From NCBI RefSeq assembly GCF_014205135.1, contig NZ_JACHMY010000001.1:6572001-6636000 (forward strand): 64,000 nucleotides of DNA, in the 5' to 3' direction. The position numbers and the translations under genes were made by a program. Position 1 is the first letter of the stretch. Each line of letters begins with the position of its first letter. The notes beneath the pieces were generated by a model. It ran no database searches. It was given only the letters and a program-made list of their open reading frames with translations, and was not told the DNA's origin. Source of the stretch: Kribbella italica (GTDB taxonomy: Bacteria; Actinomycetota; Actinomycetes; Propionibacteriales; Kribbellaceae). Below are positions 8,600 to 15,660 of the stretch, one piece after another.

Positions 8600-9277
8600 A
8601 TGCTGAACTCCGCACTGCGCAGCCGGGCCGAGTACGCCGAAATCGGCGCCGAGGCCCTGGCCGCGCGTACGACGCCCGAGCGGGACGCAGCCGTCGTGAA
8701 GGCCGTCGAGGAACTGCTCGACGGCCGCGAGTCGGTGCTCGATCTGTGTTGCGGCTACGGCCGGATCGCCCTGCCGCTGAGCAAGGCCGGCAAGGTGGTC
8801 CGCGCCCTCGACATTTCGCCGAACCTGCTCGAAGCCGGTCAGGCCCAGGCCGCCGAGCAGGAGCTCAAGGTCGACTGGGCGATCGGGTCGATGACCGACC
8901 TGCCGTACAAGTCGGACTCGTTCGACGCGGTGATCTGCCTGTGGACGGCGTTCCACGAACTGTTCGGCGAGGACGAGCAGCTGTCGACGATCTGGGAGAT
9001 CTCCCGGGTGCTCAAGCCGGGCGGCCTGGCCGTCATCGAGGGGCCGGTGTGGGGACCGGCGACGGCGTCGGAGATCGCGAACGGCCTGCGGCAGGGGCCG
9101 GAGCACCGGATCGTCACCACCGAGCACTACGGCACCAGCAGCATCCACTTCATCCACGACGAGGCCAGCTACGGCCGGCTCTGCGCGGCGGCGGGGATCA
9201 AGGACTACACGGTCTACAAGCGCGAGTGGGGCGGCCGGCGCCGGCTGATCCTCGAGATTCGCCAGCCGAACAACTGA
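8600..9277 (+). CDS. Class I SAM-dependent methyltransferase
   Basis: 225 residues. Motif I is VLDLCCGYGRIALPL (46-60), with the acidic ribose-binding residue in VRALDIS (about 68) and a post-II motif around SDSFDAVICLWTAFHEL. The start is ATG 8600; a longer in-frame reading back to 8516 would overlap the permease. No ribosome-binding site is visible, and GATACT lies 6 bases before the ATG, so it is probably leaderless. The methyl acceptor is unknown; the fold is typical of small-molecule methyltransferases. A strong bidirectional terminator follows. Confidence 0.85.
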   Translation: MLNSALRSRAEYAEIGAEALAARTTPERDAAVVKAVEELLDGRESVLDLCCGYGRIALPLSKAGKVVRALDISPNLLEAGQAQAAEQELKVDWAIGSMTDLPYKSDSFDAVICLWTAFHELFGEDEQLSTIWEISRVLKPGGLAVIEGPVWGPATASEIANGLRQGPEHRIVTTEHYGTSSIHFIHDEASYGRLCAAAGIKDYTVYKREWGGRRRLILEIRQPNN

Positions 9278-9289
9278 CGCGTCAGGAAA

Positions 9290-9335
9290 GTAAAGAAGCA
9301 GGTCCCCACTCCACAATGGGGGCCTGCTCCTTTAC
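9290..9335. terminator. Bidirectional terminator hairpin
   Basis: An 18-position stem: GTAAAG, AGCAGG and CCCC on the left pair with GGGG, CCTGCT and CTTTAC on the right. There is one G-T wobble, one mismatch and a 10-base loop. It sits between convergent genes (methyltransferase and ogt) and the terminal A/T pairs give U-runs on either transcript. Confidence 0.85.
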
Positions 9336-9375
9336 TGCATCGAGTGTAAATGTTTAGCCGCGGTGAGTGGAAAAC

Positions 9376-9957
9376 TCAGCTTTTCGATTCAAGATTCAAA
9401 AGAAAGCGTTTGGCGTCCAATCCGCCGGCGTAGCCGGTCAGCGCGCCGCTCGCCCCGATCACCCGGTGGCAGGGAAGCACCACGCACAAGGGGTTCGCGC
9501 CGAGCGCGGTCCCGACCGCCCGGGCCGCCTTGGGGCGGTCGATGTCGCCCGCGAGTTCGCCGTACGTCGTGGTGCTGCCGTAGGCCGTGAAGCGTGGCAG
9601 GTCCGTCAGCACGAGGCGCTGGAATTCCGTCGCGAGGGTCAGGTCGACCTCGAGATCGAAAGTCCGGCGCCGCCCGGCGAGGAATTCGTCCAGCTGCCGG
9701 CGTACGTCGTCCAGTGGCGCGGGCTGGCGCAGGACCCGCGGCGAGATCGCTTTCGCGAGCCGGTGCGTCAGCGTCTCCTCGTCGCCGAAGGAACTGGCGA
9801 CGACCTTGCCCGCGGCGGTCGCCAGCAGGAGCGTGCCGATCGGGGTGTCGTGCAGCGTGTAGGACACGTCTGCGGCCGGGAGGACCGGCGGGCGGGCGGC
9901 CGATCGGTCGAGCTTCGGTTCGTCGAGCCGGCTCAGGCGTCGTTCGAGGTCAGTCAT
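9376..9957 (-). CDS. ogt: Methylated-DNA--protein-cysteine methyltransferase
   Basis: 193 residues. The C-terminal DNA-binding/transfer domain has the suicide active site LPCHRVIGASG with acceptor Cys163 and the downstream TGYAGGLDAKRFLL. It removes O6-alkyl groups from guanine in one irreversible step. The N-terminal 80 residues are the usual variable domain. The start is ATG 9957 (ATG 9960 also possible), overlapping the end of the sigma factor gene upstream, so the two are co-translated. Pairing of a small sigma factor with ogt suggests alkylation-stress control, but no direct evidence is present here. Confidence 0.95.
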   Translation of the reverse strand: MTDLERRLSRLDEPKLDRSAARPPVLPAADVSYTLHDTPIGTLLLATAAGKVVASSFGDEETLTHRLAKAISPRVLRQPAPLDDVRRQLDEFLAGRRRTFDLEVDLTLATEFQRLVLTDLPRFTAYGSTTTYGELAGDIDRPKAARAVGTALGANPLCVVLPCHRVIGASGALTGYAGGLDAKRFLLNLESKS

Positions 9958-10444
9958 CATCAACTCCGAGGGTGGTGCGCAAGGTGGCCAGCGCGTCGCT
10001 GACCAGGCGACGCGACGCGGCCGGGGTGGTGTCGAGGGCGGCGGCCACACCGTGGTGGTCGAGGTCGCCGACGTACTTCAACGTGACGGCGTACCGCTGC
10101 CGCTCGGGCAACGCGCTCACCGCCTTCCAGAGCTCGGGATCAGGCCAGTCCGCCGCGTCGGGCCCGTCCACCGCATCCGGCGGCGCCTCGTCCAGCGGCC
10201 GCTGCGGCCTGCGCGCCCGATGCACGTCGGTCGCACACCGAGCCGTGATCGTCAGCAACCAACTCCGCAAGTTCTTGGCCGACGTCAGCTTCGGGTACGC
10301 CGCGAACGCCTTCTCCCAAGCCCGCTGCGCAACATCGTCCCCGTCCACCGGCCCCGCCAACGCCCGAGCCAGCCGACTCACGTCCCGCCAGTGCTCATCC
10401 ACCAACACCTGAAACGGCGGCAGACCAGCCTGAGTAGAAACCAT
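9950..10444 (-). CDS. ECF-type RNA polymerase sigma factor
   Basis: 164 residues. Region 2 spans about 15-85 (HWRDVSRLARALAG, LRSWLLTITARCATDVHRAR). Region 4 (LPERQRYAVTLKYVGDLDHH with a following helix-turn-helix) occupies about 110-160. The start ATG 10444 (or GTG 10447) gives the normal ECF length; the frame stays open far upstream only because the 15-bp repeat has no stops. No anti-sigma gene is adjacent. It overlaps ogt and probably directs transcription of this pair. The promoter must lie in or beyond the G-rich repeat at 10535-10700, an unusual position. Confidence 0.85.
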   Translation of the reverse strand: MVSTQAGLPPFQVLVDEHWRDVSRLARALAGPVDGDDVAQRAWEKAFAAYPKLTSAKNLRSWLLTITARCATDVHRARRPQRPLDEAPPDAVDGPDAADWPDPELWKAVSALPERQRYAVTLKYVGDLDHHGVAAALDTTPAASRRLVSDALATLRTTLGVDDD

Positions 10445-10534
10445 CACGCCAGTAGAACGCACCACCCCCAGAAGATGTGAGCCCGCCCCAGCCCCCACCT
10501 CCCACCCCCCACCCCCCCGACCCACACTCCCCGG
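10445..10534. other. Sigma-factor 5' flank, C-rich on plus strand
   Basis: Short, C-rich, imperfect copies of the neighbouring repeat (runs of CCCACC and CCCCAC) lie between the sigma-factor start and the regular array. I see no TANNNT box at leaderless spacing here. Confidence 0.4.
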
Positions 10535-10700
10535 ACCCCACACCCCCCGACCCCACACCCCCCGACCCCACACCCCCCGAACCCCACACCCCCCGACCCC
10601 ACACCCCCCGACCCCACACCCCCCGACCCCACACCCCCCGACCCCACACCCCCCGACCCCACACCCCCCGAACCCCACACCCCCCGAACCCCACACCCCC
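10535..10700. repeat. Tandem array, 11 units of a 15-bp C-rich/G-rich repeat
   Basis: Eleven head-to-tail copies of ACCCCACACCCCCCG, three of them with one extra A. On the minus strand, the sense strand for the sigma factor, each unit carries a G6 and a G4 tract, so DNA or RNA G-quadruplexes are expected. The unit length is a multiple of three and contains no stop codon, which explains the long Gly/Val-rich open frames here; these are not genes. Confidence 0.9.
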
Positions 10701-10710
10701 TTCGCCTCTC

Positions 10711-10785
10711 TCTTCCTCTTTCCGGCCGCCGCGGCCTCAGCCCCCACGACCTTCCCGGCCGCATCGCCGCCGACCCCAGCCACCG
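10711..10785. repeat. Dispersed intergenic repeat, copy A
   Basis: About 65 bp that recur with clear similarity at 45684-45757 in the same orientation. Shared blocks include CCGCGGCC, CCACG and CCGGCCGCATC, followed by similar CC(G/A)CC(G/A)ACCCCA. Both copies are intergenic. The region is GC-palindromic (GGCCGC/GCGGCC) and could form hairpins. Confidence 0.6.
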
Positions 10786-10872
10786 CTCCCTCCACAATCT
10801 GTTCCTGGACGCCTGTCCCGGATGGCGAGATTGTCTAGTTTTCCAGTCGACTTAGATGAGACAGTAATTGAC

Positions 10873-11010
10873 ATGACGACGACCGGACAGCACCACCCGA
10901 GCGGCCGAGGGGACGACTTCCCCTTCGCGCTGCCGGTGCTGACCACCCGTCTGCTGACCCGCCGCCGCGTCATCGACCAGATGCGCACGGCCAGCGCGAC
11001 CTGTCGCTGA
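10873..11010 (+). CDS. Leader peptide ending in Cys-Arg, sulfur-operon attenuator candidate
   Basis: 45-residue open frame. Its C-terminus, LLTRRRVIDQMRTASATCR followed by stop, matches the pattern of actinobacterial leader peptides that end in Cys-Arg before sulfur-assimilation genes. In mycobacteria, Cys-containing upstream frames act as cysteine-responsive attenuators. Ribosome stalling at the terminal Cys codon when cysteine is scarce would allow expression of the operon that begins at 11143. The N-terminal half (MTTTGQHHPSGRG) is unremarkable, so the true start could be further in. A small GGCCC/GGGCC hairpin follows at 11024-11037. The 5' flank (10827-10872) is locally AT-rich and probably holds the promoter. 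Confidence 0.7.
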   Translation: MTTTGQHHPSGRGDDFPFALPVLTTRLLTRRRVIDQMRTASATCR

Positions 11011-11142
11011 CAGCCGCCGTACCGGCCCACCAGGGCCGCCGCCGAAGAGGCCCGTCGAGGCCCACGCACCACCACCCACACCGGTCGCGGTAACGACGCA
11101 AGAGGTCCGCCGCCGGGTTCACCCCTGCCCCGAGGGAGTGTC

Positions 11143-11694
11143 ATGTCCGTCCACGCGATCAACCCTGCCCAGAACCACCGTCCCGGGCTCACCGTCGTGC
11201 CCGACCACCTGGACGAGCGGACCGTCGACGCCGACCTGTTCCGCTCCGTCTTCCGCCGCCACGCCGCCGGCGTCGTCGTGATCACCGCGGACGCGGGCCA
11301 CGGCCCGGCCGGCTTCACCGCCACCTCACTGGTCTCGGTCAGCTCGCTGCCGCCGCTGGTCTCGTTCTCGATCGCCACCACGGCGTCCAGTTGGCCGACG
11401 ATCCAGGCCACCCAGAGCCTGGTGATCAACTTCCTGGACGCCGGGCAGCACGACCTGGCCGGCCGGTTCGCGACCAGCGGGATCGACCGCTTCGCCGAGC
11501 CGACCCGCTGGTCGCGGCTGCGCACCGGCGAACCCGTCCTGGACGAGGCCCCGAGCTACCTGCGCGCGCTCGTCGAGCACCGCTTCGCCGTCGGCGGCAA
11601 CCACATCGTCGTGGCCCGGCTCGCCGTCCACGCCGAGCGGCGCGAGCACGACCCGCTGCTCTACCACGACGGCCAGTACGTCACCACCGCCTGA
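11143..11694 (+). CDS. Flavin reductase family protein
   Basis: 183 residues with the split-barrel flavin reductase fold (FRRHAAGVVVITA near residue 38, GFTATSLVSVSSLPPLVSFS near 56, then the characteristic WPTIQATQSLVINFL). It supplies reduced FMN to a two-component monooxygenase. The partner is almost certainly the FMN monooxygenase that ends this operon. A ribosome-binding site (GGGAG) lies 4 bases before ATG 11143. The roughly 30-residue N-terminal extension is longer than in minimal members. Confidence 0.9.
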   Translation: MSVHAINPAQNHRPGLTVVPDHLDERTVDADLFRSVFRRHAAGVVVITADAGHGPAGFTATSLVSVSSLPPLVSFSIATTASSWPTIQATQSLVINFLDAGQHDLAGRFATSGIDRFAEPTRWSRLRTGEPVLDEAPSYLRALVEHRFAVGGNHIVVARLAVHAERREHDPLLYHDGQYVTTA

Positions 11695-11721
11695 ACCCCC
11701 TGCCCCTGAAGAGGAATCGCC

Positions 11722-12777
11722 ATGCTGAAGAACAAACTCGCCGTACTGGCCGGAGCCGCCGCCGCGATCTCGCTGCTGGCCGGCTGCGGTGGTGACGCCG
11801 AGGCCGGGGGCGGCGGCCCGAAGCTCGCGCTCGACGCGGCCCTGCCGACCACCGTGCCGGACGGCGTCAAGATCGTCGTCGGCGATCCCGCCACCCAGAA
11901 GGCGCTGGAGCTGTCCGGACAGATCGACAAGGTGTCGAAGTTCGTTCAGTTCGCCAACCTGAGCGGCGGTCCGCAGACCACCGAAGCCTTCCGCGCCAAG
12001 GCGCTCGACCTCGGCTCGGTCGCCGAGATCCCGTCGATCCACGCCACCTGGACCGGTCTCAAGGTCAAGAACGTCGCCGCCAAGTACCGCCAGGACGCAC
12101 TCAACCACCCGGTCTACCAGCTGGGCATCGCGCCCGGCGTACAGGTGAAGACGCTGGAGGACCTGCGGGGCAAGAAGATCGCGTACAGCCCGGGCCAGGC
12201 CCAGGGCGCGCTCATCCTGAAGGTGCTGCAGAAGGCCGGGCTGACCAAGGAGGACGTCAAGCTGGTCGAGCTGCCGAGCACCGGGGACGTCTACCCGACC
12301 GCGCTGGCCGCCAAGCAGGTCGAGGTCGCGCCGATCGGCGGGGTGGCGATCAAGCGCTACCTGACCAAGTACGGCAAGGACGGCGGGACCACGATCCAGC
12401 ACGGCATCCGGGACGACGCCGGGCACCTGTACACGCAGACCTCCTCGCTGGAGGACAGCGGCAAGGCCGCCGCGATCCGTGCGTACGTCGCCGCCTGGGC
12501 GGTCGCGCAGGTGTGGATCGACACGCACCCGAAGGAGTGGATCGAGGGCTACTACGTCAAGGACCAGGGCCTCACCGCGGCCGACGGTCAGTGGCTCGTC
12601 GACAACGCCGGGCACCCCGACATCAGCGCCGACTGGAGCGAGGGGATCAAGCGGCAGCAGGAGACCATCGACCTGCTCGCCAAGGAGACGAAGAACGACC
12701 CGATCAAGGCCGAGGACCTGTTCGACCTGCGGTTCCAGACCGTGGCCACCGACGCGATCAAGGCGGCGGCCAAGTGA
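11722..12777 (+). CDS. ABC importer substrate-binding lipoprotein (sulfonate/taurine type)
   Basis: 351 residues. A signal peptide ends in lipobox LLAGC with the lipidated Cys at residue 22. The mature part is an SsuA/TauA-like periplasmic-binding fold (NMT1/THI5-like: ALKLSGQ-type opening, QVKTLEDLRGKKIAYSPGQA, then DVYPTALAAKQVEV). It should bind an organosulfur ligand, given its operon. The start follows a GAAGAGG-type ribosome-binding site. It overlaps the permease gene by GTGA. Confidence 0.9.
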   Translation: MLKNKLAVLAGAAAAISLLAGCGGDAEAGGGGPKLALDAALPTTVPDGVKIVVGDPATQKALELSGQIDKVSKFVQFANLSGGPQTTEAFRAKALDLGSVAEIPSIHATWTGLKVKNVAAKYRQDALNHPVYQLGIAPGVQVKTLEDLRGKKIAYSPGQAQGALILKVLQKAGLTKEDVKLVELPSTGDVYPTALAAKQVEVAPIGGVAIKRYLTKYGKDGGTTIQHGIRDDAGHLYTQTSSLEDSGKAAAIRAYVAAWAVAQVWIDTHPKEWIEGYYVKDQGLTAADGQWLVDNAGHPDISADWSEGIKRQQETIDLLAKETKNDPIKAEDLFDLRFQTVATDAIKAAAK

Positions 12778-13622
12778 GCGGCTCGGCCGCGACACTCAGC
12801 GGCGTACGGGCTGAACGCAAGCAGGTCGCCACGACCAGGCCGGTCCGCCGCCGGCTCGGCCCCGGCAAGCCGATTCGCTTCGGTGCGCTGATCGGACCGG
12901 TGCTGCTGCTGGTGATCTGGAGCATCGGATCGGCGGCCGGCTGGCTCGATCCGCGGATCCTCTCCGCTCCGTGGACCGTCGTCACCACCACCGGCGAGCT
13001 GATCGCCGACGGCCGGTTGCAGTCCAACCTGCTCACGTCGACCCAGCGGGCGTTCCTCGGTCTCGGCCTGGGCATCCTCCTCGGCACGGTCCTGGCGCTG
13101 CTGTCCGGTCTGAGCCGGATCGGCGAGGCCGTGCTCGACGGGCCGATCCAGATCAAGCGCGCGATCCCGTCGCTGGCCCTGCTGCCGCTGCTGATCCTCT
13201 GGCTCGGCATCGGCGAGACGATGAAGGTCACCACGATCACGCTCGGCGTCTTCGTCCCGATCTACATCCACACCCACAACGGCCTGCGCACGATCGACAG
13301 CCGGTACGTCGAACTGGCGCAGACCGTCGGCCTGTCCCGCTGGACCTTCATCCGCAAGGTGGTTCTGCCGGGCGCGCTGCCGGGCTTCCTGCTCGGTCTG
13401 CGGTTCGCCGTCACCGGCGCCTGGCTGTCGCTCGTGGTGGTCGAGCAGATCAACTCCACCAGCGGGATCGGCTACATGATGGAGCTGGCCCGCACCTACG
13501 GGCAGACCGACATCATCATCGTCGGCCTGGTCCTGTACGGCGTACTCGGGCTGCTCTCCGACGGAGCCGTCCGGCTGATCCAGAGGAAGGCACTGTCATG
13601 GCGACGCACACTGGCGGACTAG
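12774..13622 (+). CDS. ABC importer permease (SsuC-like)
   Basis: 282 residues with about six transmembrane helices. The EAA loop that docks the ATPase is YVELAQTVGLSRWTFIRKVV, followed by LPGALPGFLLGLR. The start is GTG 12774, overlapping the lipoprotein stop by four bases. The cytoplasmic N-terminal tail of about 35 residues is basic. It forms the membrane channel of the importer with the flanking lipoprotein and ATPase. Confidence 0.92.
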   Translation: MSGSAATLSGVRAERKQVATTRPVRRRLGPGKPIRFGALIGPVLLLVIWSIGSAAGWLDPRILSAPWTVVTTTGELIADGRLQSNLLTSTQRAFLGLGLGILLGTVLALLSGLSRIGEAVLDGPIQIKRAIPSLALLPLLILWLGIGETMKVTTITLGVFVPIYIHTHNGLRTIDSRYVELAQTVGLSRWTFIRKVVLPGALPGFLLGLRFAVTGAWLSLVVVEQINSTSGIGYMMELARTYGQTDIIIVGLVLYGVLGLLSDGAVRLIQRKALSWRRTLAD

Positions 13623-14326
13623 TAGCGAGCAAGGCCGTCGAGGTCCGCGGGCTGATCCGTTCGTACGGCGACCGCGCGGTCCTGTCCGACCTCGACCTGA
13701 ACATCGCACCCGGCGAGTTCGTTGCCCTGCTGGGGAAGTCCGGGTCGGGCAAGAGCACGCTCCTGCGGGCGCTGGCCGGGCTGGACCACGACGTGACCGG
13801 GACCGGCGAGCTGGCCGTCCCGGAGAACGTGTCGGTGGTCTTCCAGGACTCGCGGTTGTTGCCGTGGGCCCGTGTTCTCGACAACGTCGTCCTGGGACTG
13901 CGGTCCGGTGACGCCGACGATCGGGGCCGGAAGAGTCTGGAGGAAGTCGGACTGGCCGGTCGCGAGAAGGCCTGGCCGAACGAGCTGTCCGGCGGCGAGC
14001 AGCAGCGGGTCGCGCTGGCCCGCTCGCTGGTCCGGGAGCCCGCGCTGCTGCTCGCGGACGAGCCGTTCGGCGCGCTGGACGCGCTGACCCGGATCAAGAT
14101 GCACGTCCTGCTGCGGAAGCTCTGCGAGGCGCACCAGCCCGCCGTACTGCTGGTCACCCACGACGTCGACGAGGCGATCGTGCTCGCCGACCGGGTGATC
14201 GTGCTGGACGAGGGCCGGCTGGTCGCGGAGGAGCGGATCGAGCTGGACCCGCCGCGCAACTCCGCCGATCCGTCGTTCGCCGCCGTCCGTACCCGACTTC
14301 TCGATGCCCTGGGGGTCTCGCTGTGA
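13598..14326 (+). CDS. ABC importer ATP-binding protein (SsuB-like)
   Basis: 242 residues. Walker A is GKSGSGKST (46-54), the Q-loop is VVFQDSRLLPW, the signature is LSGGEQQRVALARSL (from 130), Walker B is LLADEPFGALD (from 151) and the H-loop is LLVTHDVDEAI. The RLLPW sequence after the Q-loop is typical of nitrate/sulfonate/taurine importers. ATG 13598 lies inside the permease gene (25-bp overlap), so translation is coupled. Confidence 0.93.
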   Translation: MATHTGGLVASKAVEVRGLIRSYGDRAVLSDLDLNIAPGEFVALLGKSGSGKSTLLRALAGLDHDVTGTGELAVPENVSVVFQDSRLLPWARVLDNVVLGLRSGDADDRGRKSLEEVGLAGREKAWPNELSGGEQQRVALARSLVREPALLLADEPFGALDALTRIKMHVLLRKLCEAHQPAVLLVTHDVDEAIVLADRVIVLDEGRLVAEERIELDPPRNSADPSFAAVRTRLLDALGVSL

Positions 14327-15660
14327 GCAGGCAGTTGCACCTGAACGCGTTCTTGATGAGTACCGGGCACCACGAGGCGTCGTGGCGGCTGCCGGAGAGC
14401 AACCCGGTCGCGAACACCGACATCGAGCACTACCGCGAACTGGCGCGGACCGCCGAGCGCGGCAAGTTCGACTCGATCTTCTTCGCCGACTCGCCGGTGC
14501 TGTTCAGCGACGTCGGCCGGCGCCCGGCGGGGTCGCTGGAGCCGACCGTGCTGCTCACCGCGATCGCCGCCGCGACCTCGCGGATCGGGCTGATCGCGAC
14601 CGCCAGTACGACGTACAACGATCCGTACAACCTGGCCCGCCGCTTCGCGAGCGTCGACCACGTCAGCGCGGGCCGCGCCGGCTGGAACGTCGTCACCACG
14701 GCCGGCCCGGACGCCGCGAAGAACTTCAACCTGGCCGACCAGCCCGCCCACGCGGAACGCTACGACCGCGCGGCGGAGTTCCTCGAGGTGGCCTTCAAGC
14801 TCTGGGACTCCTGGCAGGACGACGCGACGCTGGCCGACAAGGAGTCCGGCGTCTGGGGCGACAACGACAAGGTGCAGCCGATCGAGCACGTCGGCCGGCA
14901 CTTCCAGGTCCGCGGCCCGCTCAACCTGCCGCGCTCCCCGCAGGGATACCCCCTGATCGTCCAGGCCGGCTCGTCGGAGGACGGCAAGGGCCTCGCCGCC
15001 CGGTACGCCGAAGCCGTCTTCACCGCCCAGCAGACCCTCGAGGACGCCCAGGCCTTCTACGCCGACCTCAAGTCCCGCGCCGCCGCCCTCGGCCGCGACC
15101 CCGACACGCTCAAGATCCTCCCCGGCATCGTTCCCGTCATCGGCTCCACCGAGTCCGAGGCCGCCGCGCTGGAACGCGAGCTGGACGAGCTGATCAAGCC
15201 GGAGTACGCCCGCCAGCAGCTGGCGCGCACCCTGCGGGTTGAGCCCGAGGACCTCCCCTTCGACCAGCCCCTCCCCGCCGACCTCCCCGACGAGGACGAG
15301 ATCCAGGGCGCCAAGTCCCGCTACACCCTCATCGTCACCCTCGCCCGCCGCGAGAACCTGACCGTCCGCCAACTCATCGGCCGCCTCGGCGGAGGCCGCG
15401 GCCACCGCACCTTCACCGGCACCCCCGACCAGGTCGCCGACGCCATCCAGTCCTGGTTCGAGGCCGACGCCGCCGACGGCTTCAACATCATGCCCCCGGT
15501 CCTCCCGTCAGGCCTGGTCACCTTCACCGACCAGGTAGTCCCGATCCTCCAGCAACGAGGCCTCTTCCGCACGGAGTACACCGGCACCACCCTCCGAGAC
15601 CACTACGGCCTGACCCGCCCAGCCGGCCGAGTCGGCTCACTCCAGGAGGCGACGGCCTGA
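14323..15660 (+). CDS. FMN-dependent monooxygenase (NtaA/SnaA/DszA family)
   Basis: 445 residues in the bacterial-luciferase-like TIM-barrel family (opening LHLNAFLMSTGHHEASWR, then ERGKFDSIFFADSP, and RAGWNVVTTAGPDAAKNF). Such enzymes use FMNH2 from a separate reductase to oxidise sulfones, sulfonates, nitrilotriacetate or similar. Operon context (flavin reductase, SsuABC-type importer, Cys-Arg leader) points to release of sulfite or sulfur from an organosulfur compound. The GTG start overlaps the ATPase stop (GTGA). The 3' end overlaps the convergent DUF4132 gene by 24 bp. Confidence 0.9.
   Translation: MSRQLHLNAFLMSTGHHEASWRLPESNPVANTDIEHYRELARTAERGKFDSIFFADSPVLFSDVGRRPAGSLEPTVLLTAIAAATSRIGLIATASTTYNDPYNLARRFASVDHVSAGRAGWNVVTTAGPDAAKNFNLADQPAHAERYDRAAEFLEVAFKLWDSWQDDATLADKESGVWGDNDKVQPIEHVGRHFQVRGPLNLPRSPQGYPLIVQAGSSEDGKGLAARYAEAVFTAQQTLEDAQAFYADLKSRAAALGRDPDTLKILPGIVPVIGSTESEAAALERELDELIKPEYARQQLARTLRVEPEDLPFDQPLPADLPDEDEIQGAKSRYTLIVTLARRENLTVRQLIGRLGGGRGHRTFTGTPDQVADAIQSWFEADAADGFNIMPPVLPSGLVTFTDQVVPILQQRGLFRTEYTGTTLRDHYGLTRPAGRVGSLQEATA

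Noticed and set aside
10395..10797. Long Gly/Val/Cys-rich and Pro-rich open frames over the 15-bp array
   Set aside because: They arise because the repeat unit is stop-free and a multiple of three; composition is simply the translated repeat and no start signal or homology supports them.
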